Assembly: GCA_937944855.1 (NCBI GenBank)
Contig: CALFAY010000009.1
Span: 1 to 64,000, forward strand
Length of the DNA: 64,000 bases
Reading direction: 5' to 3'
Source of the DNA: an uncultured Planctomycetota bacterium
GTDB lineage: Bacteria; Planctomycetota; Planctomycetia; Gemmatales; HRBIN36
Below, piece by piece: positions 1-7,210 of this stretch. The notes below the pieces were generated by a model. The model saw only the letters and a program-made list of their open reading frames with translations. It was not told the origin of the DNA and made no database searches. The position numbers and the translations under genes were made by a program. Position 1 is the stretch's first letter. Each line of letters opens with the position of its first letter.

Positions 1-1
1 G

Positions 2-112
2 TGGTGGCTGTACGGGATCGTTGTCGGCTTTGCTCTCGTCATCTTGAGCGGCATTGTGTACAAGGTCGTCGGTCGCTGGCGGACTCAGGCTGCCAAGCCG
101 CAGCCCCGTTAA
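2..112 (+). CDS. C-terminal end of a membrane protein (partial)
   Basis: The window opens inside a reading frame whose last 36 residues are WWLYGIVVGFALVILSG followed by a basic tail ending in KPQPR and a TAA. The first part is a typical hydrophobic membrane span of about 18 residues, and the Arg/Lys-rich tail suggests a cytoplasmic C-terminus. The gene begins before the window, so its function cannot be told. A second, non-hydrophobic frame starting at the first base covers the same stretch and looks like noise. Confidence 0.5.
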   Translation, partial: WWLYGIVVGFALVILSGIVYKVVGRWRTQAAKPQPR

Positions 113-443
113 GGAGGCCTCTGATGACGCCGCGTAAAGGCCTCCCTTTGACCAAGTTTCCGCGACGGTCAGTCGGCCGACACCTCGGCCCTGCTGGATT
201 GACTGAGCGGGTGGCAACCGGGCGGTGGCTGGGCCAGACTCGGGAGCTTGACCACATCTTTCTTCGTGCCATGCTGGTTCGACGGACACCGTCGCTCAAG
301 CGTACCGGGCATCAGCACCCGGTGTGGGGGATCGTGCACTTTACCGACTGATCTGGAATCCGTGAGCCGGGGCGGTACGCTGAAGGTTGACGGTCGGGAG
401 GGGGGATTCTGCCCCCCCTGACAGTCTCGGCGGCATTCAACAT
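113..443. other. Intergenic stretch, no gene seen
   Basis: About 330 bases between the partial membrane protein and the methyltransferase gene. Short frames exist on both strands but have no recognisable motif and no plausible start signal. A run of Gs followed by a run of Cs near 400-420 could form a short hairpin. I see no RNA gene here. Confidence 0.4.
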
Positions 444-1259
444 ATGAACTCATCCCCCCTTTCCGAGTCTCGGCTGGTGTCCTTCCTGCACGAGACGCCG
501 CAAGAAGCCGTGCGGGAAGTCAAATTGGAACATGTCAGCGTCGGAGGGCGCCTGTTCAAAATGTTGCGCCCGACGCAACCCTACCGCTTGCTTGACGATC
601 CGACTATCATTCGAGCCTTCGAGAGGGACGAGTATCTCCCTTACTGGGCGGAGCTTTGGCCGTCCTCGATGCTGCTGGGCGAAGTGCTTCTCGCCGAGCC
701 TGGGCTGGATGGCCTGGAAGCCTTGGAACTTGGCTGCGGACTGGGGCTTGCGGGAATTGTTGCGCTTTCCCTCGGGGTCCGGGTGACGTTCAGCGACTAC
801 GACTCCACAGCCCTGCATTTCGCGGCCCGCAATGCCAGGCTGAATCGGTTCGAGGATTTCCATTTGTTGCGCTTCGACTGGCGCGATCCGCCTTCGTTGC
901 GCTTCCCGCTCATCTTCGGTGCGGATCTGCTGTACGAAGAGCGGAACCTCAATCCGGTCCTGAACACAATTTGCAACATGCTATCTGACAATGGCTTGTG
1001 TCTGATCGTTGATCCCGACCGGCGACCCGCCCAGCGGTTCCGGGCGGCGTTGGACAGCCGGAGGGGCCAGGGTTTGGAATGGTCCGCAAAAATGTTGCGC
1101 GGAACCATCGGCAGTTGCGCCCATGAAGCAACGCTTTACCGCATCCGTAAAACCGATGCAGGAGGATGCCCGATACTCAAGTCTTTGGGTGCCGATGACG
1201 ATGCCGGAAAAAAGCCTACCATTACTGATAAACTAGGTGATGTTCCCAGAACGCTGTGA
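444..1259 (+). CDS. Class I SAM-dependent methyltransferase (lysine-methyltransferase-like)
   Basis: This is a 271-residue protein with a Rossmann-type methyltransferase fold. The SAM-binding motif ALELGCGLGLAG is near residues 92-103, followed by the acidic strand VTFSDYD. The segment YLPYWAELWPSS just before the glycine-rich loop matches the Methyltransf_16 (METTL21/METTL23-like) family, whose known members methylate protein lysines; the substrate here is unknown. The start is the ATG at 444; the frame is open upstream to 387, but that extension is not family-like. The last ~35 residues are not conserved-looking. The next gene starts 7 bases downstream, so co-transcription with cysH is likely. 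Confidence 0.75.
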   Translation: MNSSPLSESRLVSFLHETPQEAVREVKLEHVSVGGRLFKMLRPTQPYRLLDDPTIIRAFERDEYLPYWAELWPSSMLLGEVLLAEPGLDGLEALELGCGLGLAGIVALSLGVRVTFSDYDSTALHFAARNARLNRFEDFHLLRFDWRDPPSLRFPLIFGADLLYEERNLNPVLNTICNMLSDNGLCLIVDPDRRPAQRFRAALDSRRGQGLEWSAKMLRGTIGSCAHEATLYRIRKTDAGGCPILKSLGADDDAGKKPTITDKLGDVPRTL

Positions 1260-1266
1260 GTCGGGT

Positions 1267-2019
1267 ATGAGTGAAAAGGCGTTGACAGCCGATGCCGACT
1301 TGGAATCTCCCCGTCCAGAAACTCTACTCCGCCTGAGCGAGCAGTTATCCAGGGCGACGCCGCAGGAGATCCTGCGCTGGGCGGTGCGGACGTATCACCC
1401 GCATCTGAGCATGGCCACTGCCTTCGGGGCGGAGGGCTGTTGCATCATCCACATGCTGGCCGAGATCGAGCCAAACGTCCACATCTTCAATCTCGACACC
1501 GGCTATCAGTTCCCGGAAACGCTTCAGATGCGGGAGCGGATCCGGGAGCGGTACGGCATCGAAGTGGAGCTGGTACGGCCCGAGACGACCGTGGAAGAAT
1601 ACGAACGGATCCATAACGGACCGCTGTACGTCATCAACGCCAACCAGTGCTGCCACGACCGTAAGATCGTGCCCTTGCGGCGGGCGTTGCAGGGAAAGAA
1701 AGCCTGGATCAGCTCCATCCGGGCCGACCAGACCGACGACCGGGCCAAGGCGAACATCGTGATGTGGGACAGGAAGTTTCACCTGGTCAAAATCAATCCG
1801 CTGCTGCGCTGGACGCGGCGGGACGTGTGGGAATTCATCCTCAAGCATGACATTCCCTACAACCCGCTGCACGACCGGGGATACCCGAGCATCGGCTGCG
1901 AACCGTGCACGGAGCCGGTCGAGGACGGCCGCGACGAACGGGCAGGACGGTGGGCCGGGACGGGCAAGAAAGAATGCGGTCTGCATGTGCAGTACGAAGA
2001 TCAAGGTTCCGGAATCTGA
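1267..2019 (+). CDS. cysH: Phosphoadenylyl/adenylyl-sulfate reductase
   Basis: CysH reduces activated sulfate (APS or PAPS) to sulfite in assimilatory sulfate reduction, in the cytoplasm. The 250-residue protein has the PP-loop-type N-terminal half (MATAFGAEGCC), the segment VHIFNLDTGYQFPETL, and the C-terminal KKECGLH with the catalytic Cys. It also has the cysteine pairs NQCCHD and GCEPC that ligate a [4Fe-4S] cluster, the mark of the APS-using form. An SIRADQT segment replaces the more usual GLRREQS. The frame is open to a GTG at 1237 that overlaps the methyltransferase; I chose the ATG at 1267 because it lies closer to the usual length. An Rrf2 regulator follows 21 bases later and may control it. 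Confidence 0.92.
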   Translation: MSEKALTADADLESPRPETLLRLSEQLSRATPQEILRWAVRTYHPHLSMATAFGAEGCCIIHMLAEIEPNVHIFNLDTGYQFPETLQMRERIRERYGIEVELVRPETTVEEYERIHNGPLYVINANQCCHDRKIVPLRRALQGKKAWISSIRADQTDDRAKANIVMWDRKFHLVKINPLLRWTRRDVWEFILKHDIPYNPLHDRGYPSIGCEPCTEPVEDGRDERAGRWAGTGKKECGLHVQYEDQGSGI

Positions 2020-2040
2020 AGCCCCGGGGATGATTCGATC

Positions 2041-2472
2041 ATGCGTCTGTCCGCCAAGGCTGAGTATGCTTGCGTGGCCGTGCTGGAACTGGCCGCCCAT
2101 CACGGTTCGCCGCAGCCGCTGTCGGTGAAGGCCATCGCCGAGCAGCACGGGATTCCGCAGCGGTATCTGGTGCAAATCCTGTTGCAGCTCAAGGGAGCCG
2201 GTCTGGTGGCGAGCAGCCGCGGTCCTCTGGGCGGATACACGCTGGCTTTGCCGCCGGAGCAGATCACAGTGGCGGACGTGATGCAGGCCATTGACGGCCC
2301 GTTGCCACAACGGCATGAACCGACGGCGTCGCCACAGTCGCCGGCCACGCGGGCCTTGGGCCAGGTCTGGGACGAAGTCCTTCAAGCGGAGCGGCGTATG
2401 CTCGACCAGGTGACCTTCGCCGACCTGGTACCTCGCATGCACGCCCCGCTGGAAAACATGTACTTCATCTGA
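2041..2472 (+). CDS. Rrf2-family transcriptional regulator
   Basis: A 143-residue winged-helix regulator of the Rrf2/IscR/CymR family. It begins MRLSAKAEYACVAVLELA, has the recognition region AIAEQHGIPQRYLVQILLQL and the wing SSRGPLGGYTLA, and ends in a dimerisation helix. The three clustered cysteines that bind a [2Fe-2S] cluster in IscR and NsrR are absent, so it is more like CymR, which controls cysteine metabolism through protein partners. It sits directly after cysH on the same strand with a 21-base gap. Control of sulfate or cysteine assimilation is therefore a reasonable inference, not something shown. Confidence 0.85.
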   Translation: MRLSAKAEYACVAVLELAAHHGSPQPLSVKAIAEQHGIPQRYLVQILLQLKGAGLVASSRGPLGGYTLALPPEQITVADVMQAIDGPLPQRHEPTASPQSPATRALGQVWDEVLQAERRMLDQVTFADLVPRMHAPLENMYFI

Positions 2473-2637
2473 AGGCGGCAACGAGCCGGCAAATCCTTGC
2501 CGCGACCAGCATGTCTTCCCGAAGAAAAATGCACTTGCTCGTTGACAGTCCGGCTTGAGGAATCTACGCTTTTGGCCATACCTTTACGCATCTTTCCGGG
2601 CATCACGGTCAAGCCGAGGTCGGTACAAGGAGCAGAT

Positions 2638-2982
2638 ATGTCCAAGAAAGCGAAAGGCAAAAGCGACGCCGCGAAGTCCACCAAACCAGCGACCAAGGGC
2701 GAAATCTACGACGCTCTCAGTCAGGCCACAGGACTGAAGCGCAAGCAGATCGCCGACTTTTTCGACAAACTCCAGCAGCTCGTGGCCGGACATCTGAAGC
2801 AGAACCAGGGAGGCGTCTTTGCTCTGCCCGGCTTGCTGAAGTTCAGACTGATCCACAAGCCTGCGGTGCCGGCCCGCGAAGGTCGGAACCCGTTCACCGG
2901 GGAAATGATGATGTTCAAAGCCAAGCCGGCCCGCAAGCTGGTCAAGGCCCAGCCGCTGAAGAAACTCAAGGAGATGGTCTAG
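2638..2982 (+). CDS. HU/IHF-family DNA-binding protein
   Basis: A 114-residue basic protein. Residues ~1-18 are a Lys/Ala/Ser-rich tail (MSKKAKGKSDAAKS), a feature of several planctomycete and actinobacterial HU variants. Residues ~20-110 match the HU fold: helix pair TKGEIYDALSQATGLKRKQI and a core GVFALPGLLKFRL. The usual arm motif GRNPxTGE is seen as REGRNPFTGEMMMFKAKPA, followed by a basic C-terminus. The ATG at 2638 has a strong ribosome site, AAGGAG, 8 bases upstream; the frame is open to 2497 but that part is unlike HU. Likely role: chromosome compaction. It has its own 165-base leader and may be transcribed alone. Confidence 0.88.
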   Translation: MSKKAKGKSDAAKSTKPATKGEIYDALSQATGLKRKQIADFFDKLQQLVAGHLKQNQGGVFALPGLLKFRLIHKPAVPAREGRNPFTGEMMMFKAKPARKLVKAQPLKKLKEMV

Positions 2983-3070
2983 ATTCCGAAGTATCCTTTA
3001 GCAGCGAAGCAGGTGGGGATCCTGCGGCGAGAGGCGATGCCCTTGGGGAACGTTCTCCGGGAGGCGGGGC

Positions 3071-3943
3071 GTGAACCTGCGTTGCCCGCATTGTAATCAG
3101 ACCGTCTCGGTTTCCGATCACCTGGCCGGCCAGGTCATGCGCTGTGCGGCATGCGGCGGCGAATTCACCGTGCCTGTGGTGCCGATGCCGACGCCGGCCC
3201 AAGCTCAACGGGAGCAACCTTCGGCCATGCAAGATTCTCCGACGGGAACGGGTAAGCAGCCGTATTTGAGCGAGGCTGCCACGGAGCGTAGCAAAAACGA
3301 AGGTCCCAGGTATCTTGGCTTCACGGAGCCGCGCTTTTCCGTTCCGCTGCATCCCGAAGTGGTCCGCTGGGTGGTGCCGGTCTGTCAAGTGTTGATGTTC
3401 GTATTTTTCTTTTTCCCGTGGCTGAGTTCGCCGCTGGGCGAGCCGTTCAACTTTTCCCAGAGCGCTTTCGGCGCAGCTTTCGGCTTCGCGGGATCGTCGT
3501 CGGTTCAAAGTCCGGCCCCGGCACCGTGGCTGATTCTGCTTTTCATCGTGCTGCTGCTGGGAGTCCTCAGCACGGTGGCCCTGCTGGTGCATCGCTTCGT
3601 CCTGCCGTTGCTGGGCAAGGAGGTGCCCCCGGTCGTGGCCGCAGTCGTGGATAAACGCAGCTTCATCCTCGGCGGCCTGGCGGTGCTGGCATTCCTGTTC
3701 TTGACGCTGCAAGTGGTGCTGGGGCTGCCAGCCGAATCGCTCGATTTCTCGGCAGCGACCCCGGAGAGTTTCCCCGGCAGCAAGGAACTGTTCGGGCAGC
3801 TGATGGCCGAACTGGTTCGCCGCACGGTCTGGCTGCGGATCAGCTTTACCCTGGCCCTGGTCGGTCTGCTCGGGGCCTTGGCCAACTTCTGGCTCGAACG
3901 TCGCCTCAGCCTGCCGCCGCCCCAGCTGACTGTGCAATGGTGA
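3071..3943 (+). CDS. Zinc-ribbon multi-pass membrane protein, function unknown
   Basis: A 290-residue protein starting at a GTG preceded by a GGAGG-type site. Residues 4-31 form a small zinc ribbon, CPHC...CAAC, of the kind common at the N-termini of planctomycete membrane proteins. After a polar linker (~35-95) come four hydrophobic segments near residues 98-118, 155-180, 195-218 and 258-282. This layout puts the zinc ribbon in the cytoplasm. No enzyme motif is visible. It ends 59 bases from the convergent trpB gene and is the last gene of the rightward block that begins with the methyltransferase. Confidence 0.65.
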   Translation: MNLRCPHCNQTVSVSDHLAGQVMRCAACGGEFTVPVVPMPTPAQAQREQPSAMQDSPTGTGKQPYLSEAATERSKNEGPRYLGFTEPRFSVPLHPEVVRWVVPVCQVLMFVFFFFPWLSSPLGEPFNFSQSAFGAAFGFAGSSSVQSPAPAPWLILLFIVLLLGVLSTVALLVHRFVLPLLGKEVPPVVAAVVDKRSFILGGLAVLAFLFLTLQVVLGLPAESLDFSAATPESFPGSKELFGQLMAELVRRTVWLRISFTLALVGLLGALANFWLERRLSLPPPQLTVQW

Positions 3944-4002
3944 GGTAGGTGACAAGGAGGTGTCAACCGTCCCGCAGCGAAGATCCGAAGCCGCCCGACG
4001 GC

Positions 4003-5208
4003 TCACAATTCCTCGCCGCGGAGCCGGGCCACCTCGAAGCAGTCCTTGTCTCCGCGGCCGGAGAAGCAGACTACGATCACGTCATCCTTCTTGCGTTGGG
4101 AGGCGATCCGCAGGGCCTCGACCAGGGCATGAGCAGTTTCCAGAGCGGGCAGAATGCCTTCGAGCCGGGAGCACAGACCAAAAGCGTCCAGCGCTTCCTC
4201 GTCGCCGACCTGGGTATAGTGGACGCGGCCGGATTCCTTCCAGTAACTGTGCTCCGGGCCGACGCCGGGATAGTCCAGCCCAGCAGAGACGGAATGCACG
4301 TCGGCGGTCTGGCCGTCTTCGTCCTGCAAGACGTAGCTGTAGCTGCCGTGCAAGACGCCGGGCGAACCGAAGTTGAGCGTGGCGGCGTGCTGGCCCGGTC
4401 CCCGGCCCCGGCCTCCCGCCTCGACGCCGACGATCTCGACCGAAACATCGTCAATGAACGGATAGAACATGCCGGCCGAGTTACTGCCCCCGCCGACGCA
4501 GGCGACTACGACATCGGGGAGTCGGCCGATCTGTTCAAGGCATTGCGACTTCGTTTCCTTGCCGATGACGGACTGAAAATCGCGGACCATCCGGGGAAAG
4601 GGATGCGGCCCGACGACGCTGCCAATGATGTAGTGCGTGGTTTCGACCGATCCCATCCAGTCGCGGAGGGCTTCGTTGATGGCGTCCCGGAGCGTTCGGC
4701 TGCCCGAGCGGACGGCCACGACCTCGGTGCCCAAGGCCCGCATCTTGAAGACGTTGAGCCGTTGCCGCCGAACGTCCTCTTCGCCCATGTACACCTGGCA
4801 CTGGAGACCGAACAAAGCCGCTGCTGTGGCCGTGGCCACGCCGTGCTGGCCCGCTCCGGTCTCGGCAATGACCCGTGGCTTGCCCATGCGGCGGGTCAAC
4901 AGGGCCTGACCGATGCAGTTGTTGATCTTGTGCGCGCCGGTGTGGTTGAGGTCTTCCCGCTTCAGATAGATGCGTGCTCCGCCGGCATGCCGCGTGAGCC
5001 GTTCGGCGAAGTAGAGCGGACTGGGTCGGCCGACGTAGTGGCGAAGGTAGTAATCGAACTGCCGGTGGAATTCCGGGTCGGCCGAGGCCTTGGCGTACTC
5101 TTCAGTCAACTGACCGAGGGCGAACATGAGGGTTTCGGGAACGTAGCGTCCGCCGAAGGCACCGAAGCGGCCGTGGATGTCGGGGACGGCGGAAAGACTC
5201 GGAGGCAT
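4003..5208 (-). CDS. trpB: Tryptophan synthase beta chain
   Basis: TrpB joins indole and L-serine to make L-tryptophan, using PLP, as part of the alpha2-beta2 synthase. The 401-residue protein has the usual start region [16 protein letters not shown], the PLP lysine in HTGAHKINN, the glutamate in [13 protein letters not shown] that activates indole, and the phosphate loop [10 protein letters not shown]. The ATG at 5208 is preceded by CAGGAG at a good distance; the frame runs 44 codons further, but without family similarity. No trpA or other trp gene lies next to it, so the pathway genes are scattered, unlike a classic trp operon. Confidence 0.97.
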   Translation of the reverse strand: MPPSLSAVPDIHGRFGAFGGRYVPETLMFALGQLTEEYAKASADPEFHRQFDYYLRHYVGRPSPLYFAERLTRHAGGARIYLKREDLNHTGAHKINNCIGQALLTRRMGKPRVIAETGAGQHGVATATAAALFGLQCQVYMGEEDVRRQRLNVFKMRALGTEVVAVRSGSRTLRDAINEALRDWMGSVETTHYIIGSVVGPHPFPRMVRDFQSVIGKETKSQCLEQIGRLPDVVVACVGGGSNSAGMFYPFIDDVSVEIVGVEAGGRGRGPGQHAATLNFGSPGVLHGSYSYVLQDEDGQTADVHSVSAGLDYPGVGPEHSYWKESGRVHYTQVGDEEALDAFGLCSRLEGILPALETAHALVEALRIASQRKKDDVIVVCFSGRGDKDCFEVARLRGEEL

Positions 5209-5352
5209 GAAGGACTCCTGTCGAGGAACAAAGCCGGTACTGCGATTGTACCGGCCCGAAAGGGCGGCGACACGGGCCGGAGTGGCGTCGCTGCCAAGCG
5301 GGACCGGCAAGTGTCGGATGGGAGGAAAGGCGGACAACACTGACCCGGGGGG

Positions 5353-5968
5353 TTAACCACAGTGCCGTTGGCAGTCTTGCGAAGCCTGCAAATTGCTGAG
5401 CAGCGTCTCAGCTTCATCCGGAGCCAGTCGCCGGAGCTGTCTCCGTTCCAGCTCGTTGTTGATAAGACCGATCTGCCACGCCTCCCGAATGCTCGGGCCA
5501 TCAGCCAGTCCGTGCGTCTTCAACCACCAAGCCACGTCGCTCCAATACCACAACATGACTCGTCGGGTCAACTGGCCGACGGGAGCCGGAAAGCATTTGG
5601 GTCCACGAACTCCCGTCACATATTGGTGAACAAGCTGACGACTCCATCCAAAGTTTGCGTGCAATGTCGGCCTGTGTCACAAGCTGGCTTTCGTCCACGC
5701 GGAGCACGCTGGCCCCGATGTCGGATCGAGCTACGTCACGAATCGCAGAGAGAACCGCGTCGGTCAGCGAAGGAGCCTCCCGAGAAAACAAGAGAAAAGC
5801 TCGACCGTTTTTCATGCTCAGGGTGGCATCGTCGCAACCGGATTCAAAAAGAGCATTCTCGATCTTGGCGGTGATCTCGATAACACCGTCCAAAACCAGA
5901 GTGAATTCATACTGGGCGGTTCGCGGCAATTCTTTCAGCGTCTTGATTTGGGCTTTGTATGGGGACAT
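5353..5968 (-). pseudogene. Antitoxin-like HTH protein, frameshifted
   Basis: Two overlapping frames together encode one protein of about 204 residues. The first part (~1-105) has an N-terminal alpha/beta domain with the segment YEFTLVLDG and ends in VTQADIARK. The second frame continues with GWSRQLVHQYVTGVRGP and WYWSDVAWWL. Removing one A from the AAA run at 5650-5652 joins them into DIARKLGWSRQLVHQYVTG, a clean helix-turn-helix. The gene overlaps the 3' end of the small gene upstream by 34 bases, a toxin-antitoxin-like arrangement. Either the HTH protein is dead, or the extra base is a sequencing error or a slippage site. Confidence 0.65.
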
Positions 5969-6180
5969 TGCCTTACCAGCTTGCGGATCAGTCGGGCATG
6001 GTGTTCAGGAACACGCGGCGCTGACCAAACGCTGACAATGCAACCCTCCCGTGAGCGCTCCGGGCAGTACAACCGCCCCCAGACATGTCCCTGCGAAATC
6101 TGGACCTCCCAACCCAGCGACTCAGCAATCTGCCTTGGCCTCGAACTTGCATAAGATGTCTCGACAGAGACCCAGCCCAA
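5935..6180 (-). CDS. Small toxin-like protein (HicA-like in layout), function unknown
   Basis: An 81-residue protein. The only in-frame usual start is the TTG at 6180. Its centre, GHVWGRLYCPER...GCIVSVWSAP, and the tail HARLIRKLVRQCPH resemble small proteins paired with HTH partners in other bacteria; they recall HicA-type RNA-binding toxins in size and gene order, but I see no decisive motif. The 3' end overlaps the start of the frameshifted HTH gene, so the two were translated together. It starts 17 bases after the parB stop on the same strand. Toxin function is an inference from layout. Confidence 0.45.
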   Translation of the reverse strand: MGWVSVETSYASSRPRQIAESLGWEVQISQGHVWGRLYCPERSREGCIVSVWSAPRVPEHHARLIRKLVRQCPHTKPKSRR

Positions 6181-6197
6181 TGCAGATTAGCTCCCCT

Positions 6198-7061
6198 TCA
6201 GCGGCGCAGCAGCTCCAGAATCCGCTCGAAATCGTCGTTGCTGGCGAAGTCGATCAGAAACTGGCCTCTGTCCTTGCCCGTCAGACGAATCTCCACTTTT
6301 ACCATGAACTTGCATCGCAGTTCGTCCTCGATGTCCCGGATGTGATGCGTCTTTTCCGGCGGCTGCCTGGATGGCGAAGAGGCCCCGGAAGCTGTCCGGT
6401 TGCGTTCGGCCTTGACCATCTGCTCCACCGCCCGGACGGACAGGCCGTTGCGAATGATCTCCCGACACAGGCTTTTCTGCCGTTCCGGATCGTCGAGCGA
6501 CACCAGGGCCCGAGCATGGCCGTTGCTGATCTGACCGCCTCGCACCGCGTCCTGCACTTCGGGTGGCAACTCCAACAGTCGCAAGAAGTTGCAAATCGTC
6601 GCCCGGTCCAGGCCGACCCGCTGGGCCAACTCTTCCTGCGTCAGCCCGTACTGCTGCAAGTAGTCCCGGAAGCCCAGGGCTTTTTCGATGGGGTTCAGGT
6701 CGGCTCGCTGAAGGTTTTCGACCAGGGCCGCTTCGAAGGTCTGCTGATCGTTGAAATCCACAATCCGGACGGGGATTTCCTTCCAGCCCGCATCCTTGGC
6801 CGCCCGCAACCGACGCTCCCCGGCAATGACCTGGTAGCCGCCATTGGTCGGACGGACCACGATCGGTTGTAACAGGCCGTGCGTCTGAAGACTCCGTTTC
6901 AAGGCATCAAGTTCGCCCGGGTCGAAATCGCGCCGGGGTTGGAAGGGATTGGTTTCGATCAGGTCCACAGGCAACTGCGAAGGAGGAACCTCCGCGGCCG
7001 CTTCTTCCACTGACATGCCCAACAACGCTTCCAAGCCTTTGCCCAAACGCCGCTTCTCCAT
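6198..7061 (-). CDS. parB: ParB/Spo0J-family chromosome partitioning protein
   Basis: ParB binds centromere-like parS sites, hydrolyses CTP and, with ParA, segregates the chromosome. The 287-residue protein starts MEKRRLGKGLEALLG, the usual ParA-contacting N-terminus. The ParB/Srx CTP-binding domain (~30-120) contains NPFQPRRDFD and AGERRLRAAKDAGW. The helix-turn-helix LTQEELAQRVGLDRATICNF (~150-170) binds parS, and a C-terminal dimerisation region follows a Ser/Pro linker. The ATG at 7061 gives the conserved N-terminus; 71 upstream codons are open but unrelated. No parA lies beside it within the window, which is unusual because the two are normally adjacent. Confidence 0.95.
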   Translation of the reverse strand: MEKRRLGKGLEALLGMSVEEAAAEVPPSQLPVDLIETNPFQPRRDFDPGELDALKRSLQTHGLLQPIVVRPTNGGYQVIAGERRLRAAKDAGWKEIPVRIVDFNDQQTFEAALVENLQRADLNPIEKALGFRDYLQQYGLTQEELAQRVGLDRATICNFLRLLELPPEVQDAVRGGQISNGHARALVSLDDPERQKSLCREIIRNGLSVRAVEQMVKAERNRTASGASSPSRQPPEKTHHIRDIEDELRCKFMVKVEIRLTGKDRGQFLIDFASNDDFERILELLRR

Positions 7062-7210
7062 GCTTTTCTCCCAGTCTTGCCAGTGATTCTCCGGCCGCCA
7101 TCTTGGGCAGCACTTGTTCGCTGCCCTCGCAATCAGGCGGGCGATTGTAAAGCCCAGGCTGGGAGCGGACAAGGCGGTCCGCCAGCCGATGGCTTGAGCG
7201 GCTGCGACGA

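Noticed and set aside
3949-5343. 464-residue plus-strand frame opposite trpB
   Set aside because: It covers the whole of trpB in antisense, and trpB carries all catalytic motifs.
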